This document shows, one piece after another, positions 54,849 through 62,751 of a DNA stretch of 64,000 nucleotides. This DNA comes from Streptomyces coryli (GTDB lineage Bacteria > Actinomycetota > Actinomycetes > Streptomycetales > Streptomycetaceae): NCBI RefSeq assembly GCF_011044975.1, contig NZ_JAAKZV010000001.1, forward strand, positions 1 to 64,000. The letters are read 5' to 3'. The translations under genes were made by a program, and so were the position numbers. A model generated the notes under the pieces. That model was not told the origin of the DNA. It saw only the letters and a list, made by a program, of their open reading frames with translations, and did not search any database. Within the stretch, counting starts at the first letter, position 1, and each line of letters opens with the position of its first letter.

Positions 54849-56003
54849 CTACCCCTCGCCGCCGAGCGGATCGTCGAGCAGGTCGATGAAGGCGAGTTCG
54901 GCGGCGCCGGCCAGGGGGGCGTCCTGGCGGGTGCCCAGGCGGTGGCGGGTGCCGCGGACGCGGGCGACGACCGAGGCCGCCAGGGCATCGGCGATCTGGT
55001 CCGGCGCGGCTTCGGCGAGCTGGGCGAGCATGCCGGTGAAGACCACCTCGTCGGGGCCGACCGTATTGACCACCCCGGTCAGGGCCGTGCCCAGGTGGCC
55101 GGCCAGGTCGCGCACGGTGGCCGCGCGGGCCGGATCGGCGAGCGCCGTACGGACCCGCCCGTCAAGGCCGGCGTCCTTCCGGCCGGGCCGGCCCTCGAGT
55201 CCGAGCGCGGTCAGCAGCGCGGGTCCGCCGACGTACAACTCCAGGCAGCCGCGGGAGCCGCAGGCGCAGGCGGGTCCGGACGGGTCGACGCTCAGGTGGC
55301 CGATCTCCAGGGTCTGGGCCCGGTCCGCTCCGCCGACCAGGGCGGCGCCCATGCCGTGCCGCTCCCCGGTGACGGCGAGCACCGTGCCGCTGCCCGCCCG
55401 GTATTCGCCGAGGGCGGTGGCGGTCGAGTCCCGGACCAGCGCGATGGGCAACCGCCTGCTCCCGACGGCGGCTTCGGGCAGTACGGCCCTCAACATAGCG
55501 ACCAATTCGACGGACTCCGACCAGTCGACGACCAGCGAGAACTGCACCACCCCGGCGTCCGGATCGACCATGCCGGGGAAAGCGACCCCGATCCCCGCAC
55601 AGCGCTCCCAGGCGCCGCCGAGCACCTGCTCCGCCAACTCGCGGATGGCCGCGCACAGCCGCCGCGGAGACGCGCCACGCACCTCCATGGCGCGCGTGGC
55701 CACCCGACCCTGCCGGTGCAGGCCGAGCGCGTATGCCGCGACCTGCACCCCGGTGGGCTCGACCTTGACCGCGAGGGCGAGCGGGCCGCCCGGGTCAGGG
55801 GCCAATACGACGGAAGGCCGCCCCATGCCGGCCGTGTGCTGCTCGCCGCTGCGGATCAGCCCGGCCGCCTGCAGTTGCTCCGCGGCCCGCCCGGCGGCGC
55901 TACGGGCCAGTCCGGCCCGCTCGGTGGCGACGGCACGGGTGAGCGGGCCGTGCCGGTGCACGGCTTTGAGCAGGCGGGATGCGGAGGACGGGGCCTTTGT
56001 CAC
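54849..56003 (-). CDS. ROK family transcriptional regulator
   Basis: A 384-residue protein with an N-terminal winged helix (about residues 5-60) and a ROK domain. The zinc motif CACGSRGCLELY is intact, but the kinase-like ATP loop is degenerate, as in ROK repressors. GTG 56003 is chosen because GGAG lies upstream and the frame before it runs through the operator. It faces the 149-residue orphan gene. Confidence 0.85.
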   Translation of the reverse strand: MTKAPSSASRLLKAVHRHGPLTRAVATERAGLARSAAGRAAEQLQAAGLIRSGEQHTAGMGRPSVVLAPDPGGPLALAVKVEPTGVQVAAYALGLHRQGRVATRAMEVRGASPRRLCAAIRELAEQVLGGAWERCAGIGVAFPGMVDPDAGVVQFSLVVDWSESVELVAMLRAVLPEAAVGSRRLPIALVRDSTATALGEYRAGSGTVLAVTGERHGMGAALVGGADRAQTLEIGHLSVDPSGPACACGSRGCLELYVGGPALLTALGLEGRPGRKDAGLDGRVRTALADPARAATVRDLAGHLGTALTGVVNTVGPDEVVFTGMLAQLAEAAPDQIADALAASVVARVRGTRHRLGTRQDAPLAGAAELAFIDLLDDPLGGEG

Positions 56004-56027
56004 TTTGTGCCGGACTCCTGCTTGGGT

Positions 56028-56053
56028 TACTTTGTACTTACGAGAACAAAGTA
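56028..56053. promoter_or_regulatory. ROK operator candidate
   Basis: TACTTTGT (56028-56035) and ACAAAGTA (56046-56053) form a perfect 8-bp dyad with a 10-bp spacer. A further CACTTTGT half-site at 56001-56008 overlaps the ROK start codon. Confidence 0.75.
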
Positions 56054-56133
56054 CGTGCTCCACCGCCTCACCGCACGCACGGGACGTCTCGACATCGCCC
56101 AGGGCGCGATGGGCTCACCCGGAAGGCTCCCCC

Positions 56134-56583
56134 ATGACCTCGCACATAACGGTCCACTCCGACGCCGTCCTCGTCGACGTCGACCACCTCGCCGACCTCT
56201 CCCCTGACGAGCGCACCGCGCTCGCCGCCTTTCTCGCCGGCCACACCTGGGGCGCCCTCACCGAGCAGGGCTTCGCCGACGCGGCCGGCCGGTGCGCGGC
56301 GGCCGGCCTGCCCGCCCCCGCCCTGCTGGCGAGCGGCACCGCCACGCCGGACACGTACGCGGCAGCCGCCGACCAGTTCGGCGCCCCGGTCGGCGCCTGC
56401 GCCGTCCTGACCACCGACCCGGCCGCGGCCGCCGCCGCGCTCACCGCCGGCGCGATCACGCTCGGCCTCGGATCAGCGGGGCCGGCCGAGCTCCCGGTCG
56501 CAGGCGGGGCATTCCCGCTGCCCTCCCTCGCCCGCCTGACCCGCCACGGCGGATCGCCCTGGGGGATGGCCTTCGCGGCCTGA
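56134..56583 (+). CDS. Small HAD-like protein, function unknown
   Basis: A 149-residue protein without a firm family. AVLVDVDHL near the start resembles the HAD D-x-D motif, and GACAVLTTDPAAAAAALTAG resembles the C-terminal HAD acidic loop, but the acid-rich loop is changed and no cap domain fits. It may be a shrunken, perhaps non-catalytic HAD protein. It is the only gene divergent from the ROK regulator, so is its likely target. Confidence 0.6.
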   Translation: MTSHITVHSDAVLVDVDHLADLSPDERTALAAFLAGHTWGALTEQGFADAAGRCAAAGLPAPALLASGTATPDTYAAAADQFGAPVGACAVLTTDPAAAAAALTAGAITLGLGSAGPAELPVAGGAFPLPSLARLTRHGGSPWGMAFAA

Positions 56584-56659
56584 TAAAGGGGTGCGCGCCC
56601 AGCCATGCGGCGCACTAGCATGCGGGTGCAGCCAGTGATCCACGAGGAGCTGACGAAAC

Positions 56660-56686
56660 ATGCCCGGTCTTCCGAGCGCGCGTTGA
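56660..56686 (+). other. Possible 8-residue leader ORF upstream of the MFS gene
   Basis: GAGGAG at 56644-56649 is followed at ten bases by an ATG encoding MPGLPSAR and TGA. It lies 104 bases before the exporter start. TAGCAT at 56616-56621 is a possible -10. Upstream peptides of this size control some antibiotic-exporter genes by ribosome stalling. Confidence 0.35.
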
Positions 56687-56790
56687 CGTCGTAGGCCCTA
56701 TCCGGCCCGTCATCGCGTGCTGCCCTTGATGTTGTCGCGGCACAGCGAGCCTTCTTCCGCTTGAACCCTTCGGTACTTCAGGGGATTTCT

Positions 56791-58035
56791 GTGCCGTCCG
56801 CTTCCTTGTGGCGGGACGCCGACTTCCGCCGGCTCTGGGCCAGTCAGACGGCGTCCCAACTGGGCGAACACGCAAGCCTGGTGGTCCTGCCGCTGTTCGC
56901 CGTCCTGACCCTCCATGCCGATGCCGGACAGCTCGGCGTCCTGCGCGCGGTGGGGCAGGCGCCGATCCTGCTGCTCTCGCTCTTCGTCGGCGCGTGGGTG
57001 GACCGATGGCGGACCCGTACGGTGCTGGTGCTCACGGATGCCGGCCGGGCGTTGATCCTGGGCGGGGCCGCGGCGGCCGGGCTGTGCGGCTGGCTCGTGC
57101 TGCCGGCGCTGTTTCCGGTGGCCTTCGCCGTCGGGGCGCTGTCGGTGTTCTTCGACGTGGCGTACCAGACGTCGCTCGTACGGCTGGTGCGGCGCGATCA
57201 GCTGGTGCGGGGCAACAGCGCGCTCGAAGGCAGCCGTTCGGCGGCGCAGATCGGCGGCCCGGCCCTGGGCGGTGCTCTCGTGTCCTGGCTGTCGGCGCCG
57301 GTCGCCGTCGCGTCGAGCGCGCTGTTCTTCGCGCTGTCGTTCGTCTCGGCGCGGCGGATCCGGCGCAGCGAATCGCTTCCGGAGCGCTCGGGCACTCCCC
57401 CGCGCCTTTGGCGGCGGATCCGCGACGGCCTCCGCTTCGTCGTCAAGGAGCCCTCGCTACGCACCGTGTGCCTGGCCTCGGCCGCCTTCCAGCTCTCCTT
57501 CTCGGCGACGATGACCGGCTATCTGCTCTTCCTGCCGCGGGAATTGCACCTGTCGGGCACCGTCATCGGACTGGCGCTCGCGGCGACCGGCCCGGGTGCG
57601 CTCCTGGGCGCGATGCTGGCCGCCCGCCTGCCGCAGCGGATCGGTTACGGCCCGGCGCTCATCTCCGCGGCGGTGCTCGGCGACGGGGTGTTCCTGTGCG
57701 TACCCGCGCTGCACGCCTCCTCCGCGGTGACGGTGCCCGCGCTGCTGGCGATCAACTTCGTCTTCGGCCTCGGCGGCCAGCTGGTCAATGTCACGCTCAT
57801 GGCCGTCCGCCAGGCCGCCACCCCGCACGACATGCAGGCCCGCGCGGCCGCGACCATCAACCTCATCGGCATGGGGATGACCCCGCTCGGCTCCCTGCTC
57901 GGCGGCTTGCTCGCCCAGCAATGGGGCCTCCGCACCAGCCTCTTGGCAACGGCCGCGGCGATGCTGGCGTCACCGGTGCTGATCGCCCTGTCCCCGCTGC
58001 CCCGCCTGGGCCGGACGTTTCCTCAGAGCAGTTGA
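56791..58035 (+). CDS. MFS exporter, Tap/EntS-like
   Basis: A 414-residue major facilitator with 12 predicted helices. The opening LWRDADFRRLWASQTASQLG and the GAWVDRWRTRTVLV loop (motif A) match the MFS_3 group that includes Tap drug efflux pumps and the siderophore exporter EntS. GTG 56791 after AGGGGA is preferred over TTG 56761, which lacks a ribosome-binding site. The 207-base region before it holds the possible leader ORF. Confidence 0.87.
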   Translation: MPSASLWRDADFRRLWASQTASQLGEHASLVVLPLFAVLTLHADAGQLGVLRAVGQAPILLLSLFVGAWVDRWRTRTVLVLTDAGRALILGGAAAAGLCGWLVLPALFPVAFAVGALSVFFDVAYQTSLVRLVRRDQLVRGNSALEGSRSAAQIGGPALGGALVSWLSAPVAVASSALFFALSFVSARRIRRSESLPERSGTPPRLWRRIRDGLRFVVKEPSLRTVCLASAAFQLSFSATMTGYLLFLPRELHLSGTVIGLALAATGPGALLGAMLAARLPQRIGYGPALISAAVLGDGVFLCVPALHASSAVTVPALLAINFVFGLGGQLVNVTLMAVRQAATPHDMQARAAATINLIGMGMTPLGSLLGGLLAQQWGLRTSLLATAAAMLASPVLIALSPLPRLGRTFPQSS

Positions 58036-58057
58036 GGGCACGCTGAGCCTGGTGTTA

Positions 58058-58069
58058 TGCAACGTTGTA
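58058..58069. promoter_or_regulatory. LacI-type operator candidate
   Basis: TGCAACGTTGTA, containing the perfect palindrome CAACGTTG, lies 34 bases before the sulfatase start. It is close to the LacI/GalR consensus TGCAACGTTGCA. No LacI-family gene is in the window. Confidence 0.5.
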
Positions 58070-58102
58070 CATGATGGCTGACGACCCGAGCGGAGGGCTT
58101 CG

Positions 58103-59566
58103 ATGAGTTCAGGGAACCCGACCGGCAATGACGTGCGCAGGCGCACGATGCTGATCTCCGGGATAGCCGGGATCACCGGAATCACCGGTGCGCTGTCGCT
58201 GAGCACGCCGGCCCGGGCGGCGAGGGGCGAGCCGGAGCGACCGGTCAACATCCTGTTCGCGATCGCGGACGACTGGGGCTACCCGGACGCCGGCGCCAAC
58301 GGTTCCCGGGCCGCGCGGACGCCGACGTTCGACCGGCTCGCCGCGGAAGGCGCACTGTTCACCCGCGCCTTCTGCGCGGCCCCCTCGTGCACGCCGTCGC
58401 GGAACGCGATCCTCACCGGCCAGGCGCCGCACCGCCTCGGAGCGGGAGCGAACCTGTGGTCCGAGCTCCCGGCCACGTTCGACGTATACCCGGATCTCCT
58501 CGAGCAGGCGGGATACCGCATCGGGCGCATGCGCAAGGGCTACGGCCCCGGCGTGTTCCCGCAGTGGCCGCACGACCCGTCGGGCCCGGACTTCCCGTCG
58601 TTCGGCGAGTTCCTCCAACAGCAGCCGGAACGGGCGCCGTTCTGCTTCTGGCTCGGCTCCTCCGATCCGCACCGGCCGTACGACCCCGAGCTGGGCGAGC
58701 AGTCCGGCATCGACCCGGCCGACGTGGACATCCCGCCGTATCTCCCGGACACGCCGGAGATCCGCGCCGATGCCGTCAACTACCTGGCCGAGGTGGAACG
58801 CTTCGACCGCGAGGTCGGGGATGCCCTGCAGCTCCTGGACGAGCGTGGCCTCGCCGAGAACACGATCGTGGTGATGACCGGAGACCACGGCTGGCCCTGG
58901 CCGCGGGCCAAGACCAACCTCTACGACTCCGGCACCCGCGTGCCGCTCGCGATCCGCTGGCCGGGCCGGGCCGCCCCGGGAACAGTGATCGACCGTCTGA
59001 CCGTGCTGAGCGATCTCGCCCCCACCTTCCTGGAGGCCGCCGGGCTGCCGACGCCGCCGGCGATGACCGGGCAATCGCTGGTGCCGGCCCTCTCGGGCGC
59101 GCCCGCCGCGCGCAAGTTCGTCGTCCTCGAGCGCGAGCGGCACTCCTTCGCCCGGGCGGGGAACCTCGCGTACCCCGTCCGCGCCCTGCGGACGGACAGG
59201 TGGCTGTATATCCGCAACTTCTTCCCGGAACGCTGGCCCGCCGGCGACCCGCAGCCCCCCGCGCCCGACCGCGGAGCCTTCGCCGACATCGACGCGGGCC
59301 CCACCAAGACCCAGCTCCTCGAGAACCGGGACCGCCCGGAATTCGCCGAGGCATTCCAGCTGGCCACCGCCAAGCGGCCGGCGGAGGAGCTCTACGACCT
59401 CGCATCCGATCCGCACAGCCTGCACAACCTCGCGGACCGTCCCGCATCTGCCGCGGTACAGACCCGGCTCCGGGAGCAGTTGCACGACTGGATGCGCCGC
59501 ACCGACGACCCGCGCGCCGTCGACCCGCGGACCGACTTCTGGGACAACGTCAAGTACCACGGATGA
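58103..59566 (+). CDS. Tat-exported sulfatase
   Basis: A 487-residue type I sulfatase. The formylglycine motif is C96-T-P-S-R (SCTPSRNAILTG), so it needs the formylglycine-generating enzyme. Metal residues lie in AIADDWG and MTGDHGW. A twin-arginine signal (RRRTMLISG, cleavage near ARA-AR) exports it. It most resembles glycosaminoglycan/heparan N-sulfatase-type enzymes. ATG 58103 follows CGGAGGG. Confidence 0.9.
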   Translation: MSSGNPTGNDVRRRTMLISGIAGITGITGALSLSTPARAARGEPERPVNILFAIADDWGYPDAGANGSRAARTPTFDRLAAEGALFTRAFCAAPSCTPSRNAILTGQAPHRLGAGANLWSELPATFDVYPDLLEQAGYRIGRMRKGYGPGVFPQWPHDPSGPDFPSFGEFLQQQPERAPFCFWLGSSDPHRPYDPELGEQSGIDPADVDIPPYLPDTPEIRADAVNYLAEVERFDREVGDALQLLDERGLAENTIVVMTGDHGWPWPRAKTNLYDSGTRVPLAIRWPGRAAPGTVIDRLTVLSDLAPTFLEAAGLPTPPAMTGQSLVPALSGAPAARKFVVLERERHSFARAGNLAYPVRALRTDRWLYIRNFFPERWPAGDPQPPAPDRGAFADIDAGPTKTQLLENRDRPEFAEAFQLATAKRPAEELYDLASDPHSLHNLADRPASAAVQTRLREQLHDWMRRTDDPRAVDPRTDFWDNVKYHG

Positions 59567-59581
59567 CGCCCGCGCCCCGCG

Positions 59582-60442
59582 TCAGTTGATCGCGACCGAC
59601 AGCGGGATGTGCCACAGCGCCCGTTCCCCGGGCAGGGGCCGGTCCAGGAGCGCCATCGGTGTGATCGTGGCCTGTTCGCGCAGGCCGTGGTCGGTGGCCC
59701 ACTTGGTCAGGTGGGGGCGGTCGCTGTGGGCCTCCAGGCGGAGGGTGCCGCGGGCGGAGGAGGCGATGTCGTCGAGGAGGGCGAGGGCGCCGGCGTCGTC
59801 CTCGGCGATGACGGGGCCGATCACGAGCTTGTCGGCGCCGCGCCAGGCACCGCCGTACGCGAGGAGCCGGCCGTCGCTCTCGATGACGCGGAGCTGGTCG
59901 GCGTAGTCGAAGAGCCGGATCAGCAGCTGGGAGCGGTCGACTCCCATGGCGCGGGCGTCCAGTTCGAGGATGGCGGGGAGGTCGGCGGGCTCGGCGGGCC
60001 GGGAGCGTCCGGCCGGGGTCACGCCGGCGGGGCGGCCCACGTACATCACGCTCGACGCCGTCGCGGCAAAGCCGAGCTTCTCGTACAGCGGCCGCCCCGC
60101 AGTCGTGGCATACAGCGTCACCTGCGCCGCCGCCCCGGCACGCTCCACCAGCCGCTCCATGACCCGCCGTGAGAGCCCGCGTCCCTCGAACCCCGGGTCG
60201 GTCATGACCATCCCGATCGCCGCCAGCTCGGCCCCGAAGCGCGTAACCGCCCCGACGGCCAGCAACTCCCCGCGCGGCCCGGCAATGCCGTGCAGCTCGC
60301 CGACGTCGAACAGCAACTGCCAAGTCCGATCCGGGTAATACCAGTCCCGCCCATACGCCAGATCCTGAATCGCGGCCAGCTCACTGGTCGCCAGCCGCCG
60401 GACCGGAAGCCGGGAAAGATCGGTGCTGCTCGACAGGGCCAT
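59582..60442 (-). CDS. Two-domain GNAT acyltransferase, possible D-amino acid N-succinyltransferase
   Basis: A 286-residue protein with an N-terminal GNAT domain (FEGRGLSRRVMERLV as CoA loop, then GRPLYEKLGF) and a second GNAT-like half from about 150. ATG 60442 follows AAGGAG. It is 56 bases downstream of the N-acylamino-acid racemase gene on the same strand. In the Geobacillus pathway a GNAT protein succinylates D-amino acids beside the racemase; assignment here is from context. Confidence 0.78.
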   Translation of the reverse strand: MALSSSTDLSRLPVRRLATSELAAIQDLAYGRDWYYPDRTWQLLFDVGELHGIAGPRGELLAVGAVTRFGAELAAIGMVMTDPGFEGRGLSRRVMERLVERAGAAAQVTLYATTAGRPLYEKLGFAATASSVMYVGRPAGVTPAGRSRPAEPADLPAILELDARAMGVDRSQLLIRLFDYADQLRVIESDGRLLAYGGAWRGADKLVIGPVIAEDDAGALALLDDIASSARGTLRLEAHSDRPHLTKWATDHGLREQATITPMALLDRPLPGERALWHIPLSVAIN

Positions 60443-60498
60443 GCGGCGCTCCTTCGTGGACGTCGTGCGATGGAGCGTAGCCGGTGCGGGCGATGCCT

Positions 60499-61614
60499 TC
60501 ACCCGGCCAACAGCGGGATCCACTCGGTGGCGGCGGTGACCTCCTCGAGCACGTCCGGCTTCGGTACGACGCCGAGCCCGGGCCCGGTCGGCACCGCCAG
60601 GTGCCCGTCGTCGAGGACGAACGGGTCGGTCACATCCGTGCGGTAGTAGCGATCGGACGCGGAGGTGTCGCCGGGCAGCGTGAAGCCCGGCAGCGCGGCC
60701 AGCGCGACATTTGCGGCCCGGCCGAGGCCGGTCTCCAGCATGCCGCCGCACCACACCGGCACCCCGTGCGCCGCGCACACGTCGTGGATGCGGCGGGCCT
60801 CCAGATAGCCGCCGACCCGGCCGGGCTTGACGTTCACCACGTCACACGCGCCCAGCGCGATCGCGTCCGCGGCGGCGCGCGCGGAGGTGATCGACTCGTC
60901 CAGGCACACCGGCGTGGCCAGGGATTTCACGAGCGCCGCGTGCCCGAGGACGTCCTCCTCGTCCAGCGGCTGCTCGATCAGCAGCAGCCCGTACGGGTCG
61001 AGCCGCGCCAGATGCCGCGCGTCCGCGCGGGTGTAGGCGGCGTTGGCGTCGACCTGGAGCAGCAGCGCGTCGCCGAAGTGCTCGCGCACGGCCCGTACCG
61101 GCTCGATGTCCCAGCCGGGCTCGATCTTCAGCTTGATACGGACATAGCCGGCGTCGAGATAGCCGGCCACCGCCTCCAGCAGCTCGGGGAGGGAGTCCAT
61201 GATGCCTACCGACACCCCGCAGGGCACCCGGTCGTGGACGGCGCCGAGCTCGCGGGCGAGCGGCACGCCGCGGGCCCGCAGCTCCGCGTCGAGGACGGCC
61301 ATTTCGAGCGCGGCCTTCGCCATCCGGTGGCCGCGGAAGGGGGCAAGCGCCGGGGCGACGGCGGCGGCGTCGAGATGCGAGCGCCCGGCCAGAGCCGGGA
61401 TCAGGAAGCGGCGCAGCACATCGGCGCAGCCCGCGGCGTACTCCGAGGAGTACCGCGGATCCGCCATCGCCACGCACTCGCCCCAGCCCTCGCTCTCCGC
61501 CCCCACCGCGCGCAGCAGCAGCGCGGTGCGCTCGTGCTGCGTACCGAACGACGTACGGAACGGCGCCACCAACGGCAGCCGGATCTCGCGGACTTCGACT
61601 CCGGTGAGCTTCAT
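60499..61614 (-). CDS. N-acylamino acid racemase / o-succinylbenzoate synthase family
   Basis: A 371-residue enolase-superfamily enzyme. K161-x-K163, metal ligands D189, E214 and D239, and K263 are in the same numbered positions as in the Amycolatopsis N-acylamino acid racemase. It interconverts N-acyl (likely N-succinyl) D- and L-amino acids; menaquinone synthase activity is possible but no men genes are near. ATG 61614 overlaps the M20 stop (ATGA). Confidence 0.88.
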   Translation of the reverse strand: MKLTGVEVREIRLPLVAPFRTSFGTQHERTALLLRAVGAESEGWGECVAMADPRYSSEYAAGCADVLRRFLIPALAGRSHLDAAAVAPALAPFRGHRMAKAALEMAVLDAELRARGVPLARELGAVHDRVPCGVSVGIMDSLPELLEAVAGYLDAGYVRIKLKIEPGWDIEPVRAVREHFGDALLLQVDANAAYTRADARHLARLDPYGLLLIEQPLDEEDVLGHAALVKSLATPVCLDESITSARAAADAIALGACDVVNVKPGRVGGYLEARRIHDVCAAHGVPVWCGGMLETGLGRAANVALAALPGFTLPGDTSASDRYYRTDVTDPFVLDDGHLAVPTGPGLGVVPKPDVLEEVTAATEWIPLLAG

Positions 61615-62750
61615 TGCGCGTCCTTTCGTACGGGGAGAAAGTCCTCGATCAGCGCCGCCACCAGCGCCGTCCGCCCGGGGAGTTCATCGACCAGCACATG
61701 CTCGTCGTCCGCGTGCGCGCCGCCGCCCACCGCGCCGAGCCCGTCGAGCGTCGGAGTCCCCACGCCCGCCGCGAAGTTGCCGTCCGAGGCCCCGCCGACG
61801 GCGGCCGACGTGAGCGGCCCGATGCCGAGCCGGTCGGCCAGCTGCCCGGCCCGGCGGAACAGTGCCGCGGAGCTCGCGGCGGGCATCGGCGGCCGGTTCG
61901 GCCCGCCCTCCACCTCGACGCCCGCACCTTCCAGTACGGGCCGCAGCTCGCGTATCGCCGCGTCCACCCGCGCCTGCTCGGCCACGTCCCGTACCCGCAC
62001 GTCCACGGCGAACCGGCCCGCCGCCGGCACCGTGTTCGTCGTGGTCCCGGCGCTCAGCAGCGTCGGCGTGACCGTGGTGCCCGCCGCCGGGTCGGCTAGG
62101 GCGGCGACCGCGTGGATCTGGTGGGCGGCCTCCATGCTCGCGTTCACGCCGCGCTCCGGCTCGAGCCCCGCGTGTGCCGCCCGGCCGTGCAGCAGCACGT
62201 CGTAGCGGGAGATGCCCTTGCGCTCCGTCTTCAGCGCACCGCCGTCGGCGGAGGCCTCCAGCACCAGCGCGGCGGCGCAGCCCGCCGCCTCGGATTCGAT
62301 CAGCTCGCGCGAGGACGGTGCGCCCAACTCCTCGTCGCCGGTGACGAGGAGCGTCACCCCGTCGACGTAGGAGAGAGCCGCCAGCGCGTGGAACGCCATC
62401 GCCAGCCCCGACTTCATGTCGAAGCAGCCGGGCCCCCGCAGCACCCCGTCCCGCACCGCGAACGGGTGCGTGTCGAGAGAGCCGAGCGGCCACACCGTGT
62501 CGTGATGGGCGAGCAGCAGCACCCGCCGTGGCCCGTCACCCAGCCGCCAGCGCAGATGCGTACGGCCGTCGAGCACGATCTCCTCGGGGGCCGCGCCGAG
62601 GTGCGCCGTGCCCATGGCGGCGACCACCTCGGCGCTGCGCGCCACCGCCGCGCGGTCGGCGGACGGGGACTCGCAGGTCACCAGCCGTTCGATATCGGCG
62701 GTCAGGGCGGGGAACGCGGCGCGAAAGCGGTCGACGTCGATTCCCGCCAC
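61611..62750 (-). CDS. M20 family metallopeptidase, possible N-succinyl-L-amino acid desuccinylase
   Basis: A 379-residue di-zinc hydrolase. H82-x-D84 (HHDTV), bridging D111 (GCFDMKSG), E140/E141 (GDEELG), E165 and a late His in GGGAHADDEH are complete. It resembles carboxypeptidase G2/aminoacylase-like enzymes. GTG 62750 lies just past the S12 stop. Coupled to the racemase, it would release the L-amino acid. Confidence 0.87.
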   Translation of the reverse strand: MAGIDVDRFRAAFPALTADIERLVTCESPSADRAAVARSAEVVAAMGTAHLGAAPEEIVLDGRTHLRWRLGDGPRRVLLLAHHDTVWPLGSLDTHPFAVRDGVLRGPGCFDMKSGLAMAFHALAALSYVDGVTLLVTGDEELGAPSSRELIESEAAGCAAALVLEASADGGALKTERKGISRYDVLLHGRAAHAGLEPERGVNASMEAAHQIHAVAALADPAAGTTVTPTLLSAGTTTNTVPAAGRFAVDVRVRDVAEQARVDAAIRELRPVLEGAGVEVEGGPNRPPMPAASSAALFRRAGQLADRLGIGPLTSAAVGGASDGNFAAGVGTPTLDGLGAVGGGAHADDEHVLVDELPGRTALVAALIEDFLPVRKDAQ

Positions 62751-62751
62751 G

